64,000 nt of DNA from Sphingopyxis sp. LC81 (lineage in GTDB: Bacteria; Pseudomonadota; Alphaproteobacteria; Sphingomonadales; Sphingomonadaceae), in contig NZ_JNFD01000002.1 of NCBI RefSeq assembly GCF_000756375.1, positions 62,001 through 126,000 on the forward strand, given 5' to 3'. Under the pieces are notes generated by a model, which ran no database searches, was not told the origin of the DNA, and saw only the letters and a list, made by a program, of their open reading frames with translations. The translations under genes were made by a program, and so were the position numbers. Shown piece by piece: positions 8,463 through 15,512 of the stretch (position 1 is the first letter of the stretch; each line of letters opens with the position of its first letter).

Positions 8463-9435
8463 GGCGGGGGAAAGCGCGGGGGGCGCAGCCGATCCGCCGC
8501 TTGATCGCGTCCCAGATCATTCCCGCCGTATCGCTGTTGTTGAACCGGTCGATCGCGACGATCCCGGTGGGCGAGGTGACGTTGATTTCGGTGAGCCATT
8601 CGCCGCCGATCACGTCGATGCCGACGAAAACCAGCCCGCGTTCGCGCAGCTGCGGTCCCAAGACGTCACAGATTTCCTTTTCGCGCGGGGTCAGCTCGGC
8701 GGCTTCAGCAAAACCGCCGACCGCGAGATTCGAGCGGAACTCGCCTTCGCCGGGCTTGCGGTTGATCGCGCCCGCGACCTCGCCGTCGACGAGCACGATG
8801 CGCTTGTCGCCCTTGCTGACGCTCGGCAGGAATTGCTGGACCATGAAGGGTTCGGGCCACACCTGTCCGAACAGCTCGACCAGCGCGCCAAGGTTCGCAC
8901 CGTCGGCTTCGATGCGGAACACCGCCTTGCCACCGTTGCCGTGGAGTGGCTTGATCACGACGGCGCCATGACGGGTTTGAAAATCCTTCACCGCGTCGAG
9001 GCTGCGTGTGACCATCGTCGGCGGCATGAATTCGGGAAAATCGAGTACGAACACCTTCTCGGGGGCGTTGCGGACCGAGACGGGGTCGTTCACGACGAGT
9101 GTCTCGCCCGCAAGACGTTCGAGCAGCCATGTGCCCGTGAGGTAACCGAGATCGAAGGGCGGATCCTGCCGCATCAGCACGACGTCGACGTCGCGGCCGA
9201 GGTCGATCAGCACCTCGTCGCCGAATTTATAATGCGCGCCCGCTTCACGCTTTGCTTCAAGGATGCGGTGCGCCTTGGTCGTAAGCCGCCCGGCCTCCCA
9301 CGTAAGGCCGCGTACATCATAGTGGTACAGCTCATAGCCGCGTTCGAGCGCCTTCAGGATCAGCGCGAAACTGCTGTCGCCCCCGATGTTGATATTGTCC
9401 ATCGGGTCCATTTGTACCGCGGCGCGCAGGGTCAT
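8230..9435 (-). CDS. gshB: Glutathione synthetase with anomalous C-terminal extension
   Basis: Joins gamma-glutamylcysteine and glycine using ATP. Residues 1 to about 320 are a full GshB: LRAAVQMDPMDNINIGGDSSF start, VLMRQDPPFDLGYLTGTWLL, VVIKPLHGNGGKAVFRIE (ATP grasp loop) and FVGIDVIGGEWLTEINVTSPTG, ending WDAIKRR where homologues stop. Here the frame stays open about 80 more codons, over the start of dedA, giving 401 residues. One extra C in the run of six C bases (plus strand Gs near 8479-8484) would place a stop in an ATGA overlap with dedA. A sequencing or real indel is therefore likely. ATG 9435 has AGGAAG upstream. Confidence 0.9.
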   Translation of the reverse strand: MTLRAAVQMDPMDNINIGGDSSFALILKALERGYELYHYDVRGLTWEAGRLTTKAHRILEAKREAGAHYKFGDEVLIDLGRDVDVVLMRQDPPFDLGYLTGTWLLERLAGETLVVNDPVSVRNAPEKVFVLDFPEFMPPTMVTRSLDAVKDFQTRHGAVVIKPLHGNGGKAVFRIEADGANLGALVELFGQVWPEPFMVQQFLPSVSKGDKRIVLVDGEVAGAINRKPGEGEFRSNLAVGGFAEAAELTPREKEICDVLGPQLRERGLVFVGIDVIGGEWLTEINVTSPTGIVAIDRFNNSDTAGMIWDAIKRRIGCAPRAFPRHDRLHSQSDSELGLCGDIHPHVPRKRLSADPVRGDHGTWRHRGRQGPFRFLDARCGRGRGHDRGQLDLVRGRPLDRL

Positions 9436-9445
9436 TATTTCTTCC

Positions 9446-9796
9446 TCAGGGTTGCCAGACGTGGACCAGATGGCGTGGCAGGCGCCTTGGCGCAAGGAGC
9501 ATCACGTCGATCCTGATGTCATCGCGCGGGCCGGCGAAGCGCGGGCGCAGCATTTCGGCGGCAGCGGCGACGCGGCGCAGGCGATAATGGTCGATGGCAA
9601 GGTCAAGATCGGCGGCACGGTCGCGCCATTTGACCTCGATGAAAGCGACCATGCGTCCGCGCCGCGCGACAAGGTCGACCTCGCCGACGGGAACGCGGAG
9701 CCGTTCGCCGAGGATGCGCCAGCCGTGGAGGCGGAGCCACCAGGCGGCGCGGCGTTCGGCCCGGCGTCCGCGTGCTTCGGCCGCTGCGCGGTTCAA
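9446..9796 (-). CDS. yraN: YraN family (UPF0102) putative nuclease-fold protein
   Basis: The 116-residue protein has the UPF0102 pattern AEARGRRAERRAAWWLRLHGWRIL, then RVPVGEVDLVARRGRMVAFIEVKWR. This is a PD-(D/E)XK-like core with Glu-x-Asp and Glu-x-Lys. The family is related to Holliday-junction resolvases but its role is unsettled. It starts inside the stop of rsmI (ATGA overlap) and lies 10 bases before gshB. The order rsmI-yraN-gshB is conserved in alphaproteobacteria. Confidence 0.92.
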   Translation of the reverse strand: MNRAAAEARGRRAERRAAWWLRLHGWRILGERLRVPVGEVDLVARRGRMVAFIEVKWRDRAADLDLAIDHYRLRRVAAAAEMLRPRFAGPRDDIRIDVMLLAPRRLPRHLVHVWQP

Positions 9797-10653
9797 GCCT
9801 GCTCTTTCAGCGTCAGCGCACGTGCATAGACGTCATGGCGGTCGAGCCCGAAGCGTTTGGCAACCGCCTTCGCCGCCTGCGCGACGGGCTTGTCGGCCAT
9901 CGCTTCACGGAGCGCCGCGTCGAGCGTATCGTCGTCGGCTTCCTCGGCCACCGCTTCGCCCGGCGGGCCGACGATCACGACGATCTCGCCCTTCGGCGGG
10001 GCATCGGCATAGCGCGCGGAGAGTTCGGTCAGCGTGCCGGTGACGCATTCCTCGAACATCTTGCTGATCTCGCGCGCGACCGCCGCTTCGCGATTGCCCA
10101 ACCCCTCGGCCATCGCCGCGAGCGACGCCGACAGCCGCGGCCCGCTTTCGTAGAAGACCAAGGTCGCGCGCAGTCCCGCGAACTCGGCGAGCGTGTCGGC
10201 GCGCGCCTTCGCCTTGTTGGGCAGGAAGCCCGCGAAGAGGAAGCGGTCGCTCGGCAGGCCTGACAGGGTGATCGCGGCGATCGCCGCGCACGGGCCGGGC
10301 AGGGTGGTGACGTGGCGCCCCGCCGCGCGCGCATCGCGCACGAGCTTGTAGCCGGGGTCCGAAATCAGCGGGGTTCCCGCGTCCGACACCAAAACGACAA
10401 CTTCTTGTTCCATCCGCGCAACCAGCGCGGCGCGGGTGCGTTCGTCGCTATGATCATGATAGGGGGTCATCGGCACACGCAATCCCAGATGCGACAGCAA
10501 TTTCGCGGTCACACGCGTGTCCTCCGCGGCGATCACGCCGGCGGAGGCGAGCGTCGTCGCCGCGCGGGCGCTGATGTCGCCAAGGTTGCCGATAGGCGTC
10601 GCGACGATATAGAGACCGGGCAAGGGAGAATCTGAGATGTTCGAATCTGGCAT
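9793..10653 (-). CDS. rsmI: 16S rRNA 2'-O-methyltransferase RsmI
   Basis: Methylates the ribose of C1402 in 16S rRNA using SAM. The 286-residue tetrapyrrole-methylase-fold protein has LPGLYIVATPIGNLGDISARA, VIAAEDTRVTAKLLSH, VSDAGTPLISDPGYKLVRDA and LPGPCAAIAAITLSGLPSDRFLFAGFLP. These are the family's diagnostic blocks, with VFYESGPRLSASL and KGEIVVIVGPP at the C-terminus. Its start overlaps by 17 bases the start of the divergent lipoprotein gene. No strong ribosome site is seen before ATG 10653. Confidence 0.95.
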   Translation of the reverse strand: MPDSNISDSPLPGLYIVATPIGNLGDISARAATTLASAGVIAAEDTRVTAKLLSHLGLRVPMTPYHDHSDERTRAALVARMEQEVVVLVSDAGTPLISDPGYKLVRDARAAGRHVTTLPGPCAAIAAITLSGLPSDRFLFAGFLPNKAKARADTLAEFAGLRATLVFYESGPRLSASLAAMAEGLGNREAAVAREISKMFEECVTGTLTELSARYADAPPKGEIVVIVGPPGEAVAEEADDDTLDAALREAMADKPVAQAAKAVAKRFGLDRHDVYARALTLKEQA

Positions 10654-11851
10654 GACGCTGAAAATGGCAGAAACTGCCGCCCAGCGCCAAGTTAATGCAT
10701 CGCCGCGCCGGCAAATGCTGCGCGGGCTCGGTGTGATGGCGATGGCGGGGCTGCTTGGCGCGTGTCAGGTTGTTCCGAAAACCAGTGGCCCGGCGACGCC
10801 GCCGCCCCCAACCGACCCGACCGACAATGTCGGTCCCGGCCTTCCCACCGACACCGACCGCCACCGCGTCGCGCTGCTCGTGCCGCAGACGGGGCCGAAC
10901 GCCGATGTCGGCACCGCGATCGCCAATGCGACGACGCTGGCGTTGCTCGATTCGCGTACCGAGCGTGTGCGCATCACCACTTATGACACCGCGCTGGGCG
11001 CTGCAGCGGCGGCGCGGCAGGCGGTTGCCGACGGCAACAAGCTGATCCTCGGGCCTTTGCTCAGCGAAGATGTCACCGCGGTCGCGCCGATCGCGCGCGG
11101 TGCGAAGGTGCCCGTCCTGAGTTTCTCGAACGACAGCAGCGTTGCGGGCAATGGCGTCTTCATCATGGGCTTCGTCCCCGGCCAGTCGGTAGAGCGCGTC
11201 GTCGCCTTTTCGCGCGCCAAGGGGCATCAGCGGTTCGGCGCGCTCGTGCCCAAGAATGTCTATGGCGACCGCTCGGCGGCCGCGTTCCGCGCCGCGGTCG
11301 CCGAAGCGGGCGGCACGCTCGTCGCAGTCGAAAGCTATGACCGCAGCGCGACCGCGCTGACGGGTGCGGCGCGGCGGATCGCCAATGCCGGCGCGATGGA
11401 CGCGGTGCTGATCGCCGACAGCGGCGGCAACGCCATTCGTGCGGTGCCGGTGATCAAGACCACGGGGAACAAGCAGATTCTCGGCACCGAACTCTGGAAT
11501 ACCGATGCCGCGCTCGGCAGCAGCGCGGTGATGCGCGGGTCTTGGTTCGCCAGCGTTTCGGACGGCCTCTATGGCCAGCTCGCGACCAAATATCGCACGC
11601 GTTTCGGCAAGGCGCCGTACCGGCTCGCCAGCCTGGGCTATGACTCGGTGTTGCTGACGGTGCGCATCGCGCGCGACTGGAAACCGGGGACCAATTTCCC
11701 CGCCAACCGCCTGCTCGCCGCCGATGGTTTCGGCGGCATCGACGGCATCTTCCGCTTCAGTAACAGGGGTATCGCCGAGCGCGCGCTCGAGGTCAGCGAA
11801 ATCGGCGCAGGCGGCTTCCGCGTCGTCGATCCCGCGCCGACCAAATGGTAG
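10637..11851 (+). CDS. Penicillin-binding protein activator-like lipoprotein
   Basis: A 404-residue lipoprotein of the LpoA/periplasmic-binding-fold family, thought to stimulate peptidoglycan synthases from the outer membrane. The N-terminal signal ends in a lipobox, MAMAGLLGACQ. A proline-rich linker follows, then the binding fold from HRVALLVPQTGPNADVGTAIANA, with KLILGPLLSEDVTAVAP and FGALVPKNVYGDRSAAAFR. Start candidates are 10637 (GGGAG upstream), 10652 and 10664; the first overlaps the divergent rsmI start. The rsmI/yraN neighbourhood recalls the E. coli order in which lpoA lies beside rsmI and yraN. Confidence 0.82.
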   Translation: MFESGMTLKMAETAAQRQVNASPRRQMLRGLGVMAMAGLLGACQVVPKTSGPATPPPPTDPTDNVGPGLPTDTDRHRVALLVPQTGPNADVGTAIANATTLALLDSRTERVRITTYDTALGAAAAARQAVADGNKLILGPLLSEDVTAVAPIARGAKVPVLSFSNDSSVAGNGVFIMGFVPGQSVERVVAFSRAKGHQRFGALVPKNVYGDRSAAAFRAAVAEAGGTLVAVESYDRSATALTGAARRIANAGAMDAVLIADSGGNAIRAVPVIKTTGNKQILGTELWNTDAALGSSAVMRGSWFASVSDGLYGQLATKYRTRFGKAPYRLASLGYDSVLLTVRIARDWKPGTNFPANRLLAADGFGGIDGIFRFSNRGIAERALEVSEIGAGGFRVVDPAPTKW

Positions 11852-12023
11852 TCGTTCGCTGACAGTGGCAGACCGGCCACAGTCGGTCCGAAAAGCGTCA
11901 TAATGAGAGCGCGGCGGCCTTTACGACGGCGCTTTGATCACTATATGACCACCACGCGTGTTTTTGCGTCGATGCTGCACGCCTATTTTAAATGTTCCAG
12001 GAGATACAGCTATACCACCGCCC

Positions 12024-12560
12024 ATGACCCGTCGCCCAATGGCACCGATGCCGCCCAAAAACGGCCCGCGTTACAACGAATTTATCGCCTCCCCCAAAGT
12101 CCGCGTGATCGACGAGGAAGGCGAAAATCTGGGCGTGATGCTGACGGCCGAAGCGATTGAGCAGGCGGCTTCCGTCGGGCTGGACCTGGTTGAAGTATCC
12201 CCGAACGCCGATCCGCCGGTGTGCAAATTCCTCGACGTCGGCAAGTTCAAGTACGAGGCGCAAAAGAAGGCGAACCTCGCACGCAAGAGCCAGAAGACGC
12301 AGGAAATCAAAGAGATCAAGATGCGTCCGAATATCGACGATCATGATTTCGACGTGAAGATGAAGAAGGTCTTCGATTTCCTCGGCGAAGGCGACAAGGT
12401 CAAGATGACCATGCGTTTCCGCGGCCGCGAAATGAGCCACACCCAGCTCGGCCTCAACGTGCTTCAGCGCGTCGCCGAACTGACGTCTGAAATCGCGAAG
12501 GTCGAGGCGCATCCGCGCACCGAAGGCCGCCAGATGCTGATGGTCATCGCGCCGAAATAA
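12024..12560 (+). CDS. infC: Translation initiation factor IF-3
   Basis: Prevents premature 50S joining and proofreads start codons. The 178-residue protein from the first ATG has the KNGPRYNEFIASPKVRVIDEE start. It has DLVEVSPNADPPVCKFLDVGKF, a Lys-rich linker, and the C-domain with KMRPNIDDHDFDVK (minus the usual variants) and KVKMTMRFRGREM. The ATG at 12024 lacks a well-placed ribosome site. AGGAG at 11999-12003 lies eight bases before an in-frame ATA at 12012, which would add only four residues. infC commonly uses rare start codons as part of autoregulation, so ATA 12012 may be the real start. As in other alphaproteobacteria, rpmI-rplT is not attached. Confidence 0.95.
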   Translation: MTRRPMAPMPPKNGPRYNEFIASPKVRVIDEEGENLGVMLTAEAIEQAASVGLDLVEVSPNADPPVCKFLDVGKFKYEAQKKANLARKSQKTQEIKEIKMRPNIDDHDFDVKMKKVFDFLGEGDKVKMTMRFRGREMSHTQLGLNVLQRVAELTSEIAKVEAHPRTEGRQMLMVIAPK

Positions 12561-12570
12561 GCGCGCCGGC

Positions 12571-13266
12571 TCAGCCGATACGAAATTCGAGGGCGGTCGT
12601 TCCAGCGGGACGGCCGCCCTTTTCGTATCGGCGCTCGATCATCCTGACGTCGCCCTCCGCCGAGATCGCGACGAGCGTCGAGGCGCGCGTGCCATAGACG
12701 TCGCCGCGCAGGAACAGCGCGGGGTCGTCCTCGGCCGTCAGCGTGTCGAGCAGCGTTTCAGGGGCGGCGCCGGCCGCGATCGTCGCTTCGAGAGCGAGGC
12801 GCAGCCGCTCGGCGCGCGGGCAGGGTGCATCGACGGGCTCGTTGGCGAGCGCATGGACCCCGGGCTCGAGCGGCATGATCAGCGGGACCGGCCGGTTGGT
12901 GAGCAGCCGCGCGCCGTCGCCCACCGCGAAGAGGTTGAACGCGTTGAAGCGCGGCAGATCCTCGGCCGCGGGATCGGCAAAGCGCCCTTGGCCGCGCAGC
13001 ATGTCCGACACCAGCGCGCCGCGCGACTCCTTCGCGGGATCGGGCATGGCGCCGCGGACATTGGTGACGACCACGGCGCGGCCGCTGGGGCGATGAATCC
13101 CAAGCCATGTTCCGCCGGCCTGAAGGTCGCGGCCCGCGACGATCCCGCTGCCGTCGTCCCATTCGGCGAGCGGGGCGGCGGGGCGCGCGTGGAACTCGTC
13201 ACGGTTCCCGATGAGGATCAGGGGCCAACGGGGATGGACCTGCCAGGCAAGGGCGACGACGCACAT
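12571..13266 (-). CDS. NRDE family protein (TANGO2-like)
   Basis: The 231-residue protein begins MCVVALAWQVHPRWPLILIGNRDEF, the NRDE motif and the conserved Cys2 that would become N-terminal after Met removal (an Ntn-hydrolase-like layout). TWLGIHRPSGRAVVVTNVRG and ESRGALVSDMLRG are further family blocks. Eukaryotic TANGO2 relatives are linked to haem and lipid metabolism; the bacterial role is unknown. The start at 13266 is chosen over a longer frame because of MCVVALAW. Its 3' end hosts the infC terminator. Confidence 0.88.
   Translation of the reverse strand: MCVVALAWQVHPRWPLILIGNRDEFHARPAAPLAEWDDGSGIVAGRDLQAGGTWLGIHRPSGRAVVVTNVRGAMPDPAKESRGALVSDMLRGQGRFADPAAEDLPRFNAFNLFAVGDGARLLTNRPVPLIMPLEPGVHALANEPVDAPCPRAERLRLALEATIAAGAAPETLLDTLTAEDDPALFLRGDVYGTRASTLVAISAEGDVRMIERRYEKGGRPAGTTALEFRIG
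12574..12632. terminator. Long hairpin terminator overlapping the NRDE gene 3' end
   Basis: Outer arms GCCGATACGAAA (12574-12585) and TTTCGTATCGGC (12621-12632) are perfect complements. An inner GC stem, GGGCGGTCG (12591-12599) with CGGCCGCCC (12611-12619), is followed by CTTTTCG. This gives an intrinsic terminator for infC on the plus strand. It lies inside the last codons of the convergent NRDE gene rather than between the genes. Confidence 0.82.
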
Positions 13267-13396
13267 GGGGTGCCTATCGCGATTTGACGGCGGCTTGCCA
13301 AGCGCCATTGCCGGCGCCGCAGGATAAGCTGTTTCGCCGGTGTCGCAGGTGTGTTATATTGTTACTGCAGTGCGATCTTTCTGGAGGGGGAGACGA

Positions 13397-13837
13397 ATGA
13401 TGACCGAAGTGCGCAAAACGCCGTGGCACCTGTGGGTGGTCGGGGCGGTATCGCTGATCTGGAACGCCTTTGGCGCGATGGATTATACGATGACCAAAAT
13501 GGGCAGCGCCGAATATCTCGCGGCCTTCACACCCGAACAGCAGGCCTATTTCGCCAGCTTTCCCGTCTGGGCGAACATCGGCTGGGCGCTTGGGGTATGG
13601 GGAGCGCTGCTCGGGTCGCTGCTCCTCCTCGTGCGCAGCCGCCACGCGGTGACGGCATTCCTCGTCTCGCTGATCGGGCTGGCGCTCAGCAGTGTCTATC
13701 AGTTTGGCATGCACTATGGCGACCTGATGCGGATGTTCGGCGCCTTTCCGATGATTTTCACCGCAGTGGTCTGGGTGATCGCGATCGCGTTGTTTCTTTA
13801 TGCGCGGTCACAAGCGGCAAAGGGCGTGCTGCGCTGA
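13397..13837 (+). CDS. Small integral membrane protein, unknown function
   Basis: A 146-residue protein with four likely membrane helices: WHLWVVGAVSLIWNAFGAMDY, the segment around WANIGWALGVWGALLGSLLLL, AVTAFLVSLIGLALSSVY, and MIFTAVVWVIAIALFLYA. The motif F-x-x-x-D-Y-x-M-T-x-M after helix 1 and the Phe-Pro-x-Trp turn resemble a family found in many proteobacteria without an assigned role. The start at 13397 has an excellent ribosome site (GGAGGGGGA). It is a single gene ending at a hairpin shared with the convergent peptidase gene. Confidence 0.75.
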   Translation: MMTEVRKTPWHLWVVGAVSLIWNAFGAMDYTMTKMGSAEYLAAFTPEQQAYFASFPVWANIGWALGVWGALLGSLLLLVRSRHAVTAFLVSLIGLALSSVYQFGMHYGDLMRMFGAFPMIFTAVVWVIAIALFLYARSQAAKGVLR

Positions 13838-13849
13838 TTTAGCTTAGCC

Positions 13850-13884
13850 AGCTCGTCATCCCGGCCTTCGCGGGGATGACGAGC
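13850..13884. repeat. Inverted-repeat hairpin between convergent genes
   Basis: Arms AGCTCGTCATCCC and GGGGATGACGAGCT (one-base offset in the loop CGGCCTTCGC) form a strong stem. It belongs to the same sphingomonad-type GTCAT...ATGAC class as the element at 5611-5699. Its position between two convergent genes suggests it also serves as a transcription stop. Confidence 0.75.
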
Positions 13885-13905
13885 TTGGAAAGACGGCAGT
13901 TTTGG

Positions 13906-15414
13906 CTACCGTCCCCTAATGAAGGCGCGGATATCGGCCGACAATTTGTGCCGGTCCTCGTCGCGAATATACATCATGTGACCCGCGTCATAATAGGTGT
14001 AGCTGATGCGATCCTGCGGGATGCCGGTGCGCGACAGCGCATATTCGGCGGCGAAAAAGGGCGTCGCGAAATCATAATAGCCCTGCGCGACGAGCACCTT
14101 CAGCCCCGAATTCTCGCGCAGCGCCTGCCCGATATAGGGCGCGACGTTCAGATAGCTATTGCTGTCGCGATCGCCGATCCGCCAGTCCCATTGCCCGCCG
14201 ATGCGGCCGATCGACTGATATTCGCGGTCGGTCTTGAACCCCAGCCCGTCGCGGCTCCAGCTATTGATCGCGGCGGTATAGCTCGCGTCGATGCCATAGA
14301 AGCTCGGGTCGTTGTCGGGGCCTTCGCCGGCGCTGTCATAATCCTTGCCGGTGTAGCGGCTGTCGAGGCGGCCGACGGTCAGGCCGCGATCGCGGAGCAG
14401 TTCCTTGTAGAAACGGTTCGGCGTGACGCGGAGGTCGGCGCTTTCGAGATAGGTTTCCGATAGCCCGGTGAAGCGCGACAGCTCGCGGCGGATCGCGGCG
14501 CGTTCCTCGCCCTGCAATTTCTGCCCCTTGAGCAAGGCCGTTGCATAGGGCCCGATCGCCCATTGCCGCGCTTCCTCGGCAAAGGCTTCGGGCGACGCGG
14601 CGGTCGCCTTGCCATGATAGAGCGCGGTCACCGCCATCGACGGCAGGTTGGTGATCGGCGACAGCTCGTTGCCCGGTGTATCGGCGCCGGCCGCGAAATC
14701 GAGCACGGTCGAAATCAGGATGATGCCGTTCAGCGCGACGTCGTTGTACGTCTCGTTCATCAGCTGGTTCGCGACCGCCGCCGAGCGCGTGGTGCCATAG
14801 CTTTCGCCGCCCAGATATTTGGGGCTGTTCCAGCGGCCATTGTCGTTGAGCCAGCGGCGGATCACCTCGGCGACGAGCTTCGCGTCCTGCGTGACGCCGT
14901 AATAATCCTTGGGATCGGCCTTGCCGATCAGGTGCGAGAAACCGGTGCCCGGCGGATCGATGAAGACGACGTCGGTGACGTCGAGCAGCGCGTCGGGATT
15001 GTCGACGATCGGATAGGGCGGCGCGCCGTCGTCGACGCCGGTGCCGGGGATCGCGACGCGCTTCGGCCCGAACGCGCCCATCATCAACCAGACAGTGCCC
15101 GATCCGGGGCCGCCGTTGAACAGGAAGGTGATCGGCCGGCTCGGGTCGCGCGGTTCCTTGACATAGGAGGTAGTGACGACCGCGACTTCGGGCACGCCCT
15201 CCTTGTTCTTGATGATCGTCTCGCCGATCGTCGCGGCGTAATTGATCCGCTGGCCGCCGAAGGTGCCCGACAGCTTTGTTGTGCGGACTTGCGGCTCATA
15301 GTCGGCGGGTTTTTCGGCTTTCGCCTTCTCGTCAGCGGGTTTGTCCTGCGCGTAAAGCGCGGCAGGCGTGGTGGCGGCAAGCGCCAGGGCGATAAGCGAC
15401 AGACCTGTTTTCAT
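13906..15414 (-). CDS. Secreted S10 family serine carboxypeptidase-like peptidase
   Basis: The 502-residue protein has a cleavable Sec signal (MKTGLSLIALALAATTPAAL, cleavage near LYAQ). ITFLFNGGPGSGTVWLMMGAFGP is the oxyanion-hole region, and YLGGESYGTTRSA carries the nucleophile Ser. GYYDFATPF (catalytic Asp) and YDAGHMMYIRD (catalytic His) complete the S10 carboxypeptidase triad. It is expected in the periplasm, releasing C-terminal residues from peptides. It is transcribed alone, with a 16-base perfect palindrome about 70 bases upstream of the start. Confidence 0.92.
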   Translation of the reverse strand: MKTGLSLIALALAATTPAALYAQDKPADEKAKAEKPADYEPQVRTTKLSGTFGGQRINYAATIGETIIKNKEGVPEVAVVTTSYVKEPRDPSRPITFLFNGGPGSGTVWLMMGAFGPKRVAIPGTGVDDGAPPYPIVDNPDALLDVTDVVFIDPPGTGFSHLIGKADPKDYYGVTQDAKLVAEVIRRWLNDNGRWNSPKYLGGESYGTTRSAAVANQLMNETYNDVALNGIILISTVLDFAAGADTPGNELSPITNLPSMAVTALYHGKATAASPEAFAEEARQWAIGPYATALLKGQKLQGEERAAIRRELSRFTGLSETYLESADLRVTPNRFYKELLRDRGLTVGRLDSRYTGKDYDSAGEGPDNDPSFYGIDASYTAAINSWSRDGLGFKTDREYQSIGRIGGQWDWRIGDRDSNSYLNVAPYIGQALRENSGLKVLVAQGYYDFATPFFAAEYALSRTGIPQDRISYTYYDAGHMMYIRDEDRHKLSADIRAFIRGR

Positions 15415-15483
15415 TGATGACTCTCCCCGGTTTCGGGGCGGACCCTAAGCAGCGGCCCGAGGCGGGGCAAGAGCGCTGGTCGG

Positions 15484-15499
15484 AAAACGTATACGTTTT
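15484..15499. promoter_or_regulatory. 16-base perfect palindrome upstream of S10 peptidase gene
   Basis: AAAACGTATACGTTTT is fully self-complementary. It sits between the peptidase start (15414, minus strand) and the uvrB stop (15513), and is markedly AT-rich against its surroundings. The central CG steps resemble LacI-family operator symmetry. No cognate regulator is in the neighbourhood, so the assignment as an operator is inference. Confidence 0.5.
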
Positions 15500-15512
15500 G
15501 TCGAAGTGAAGA

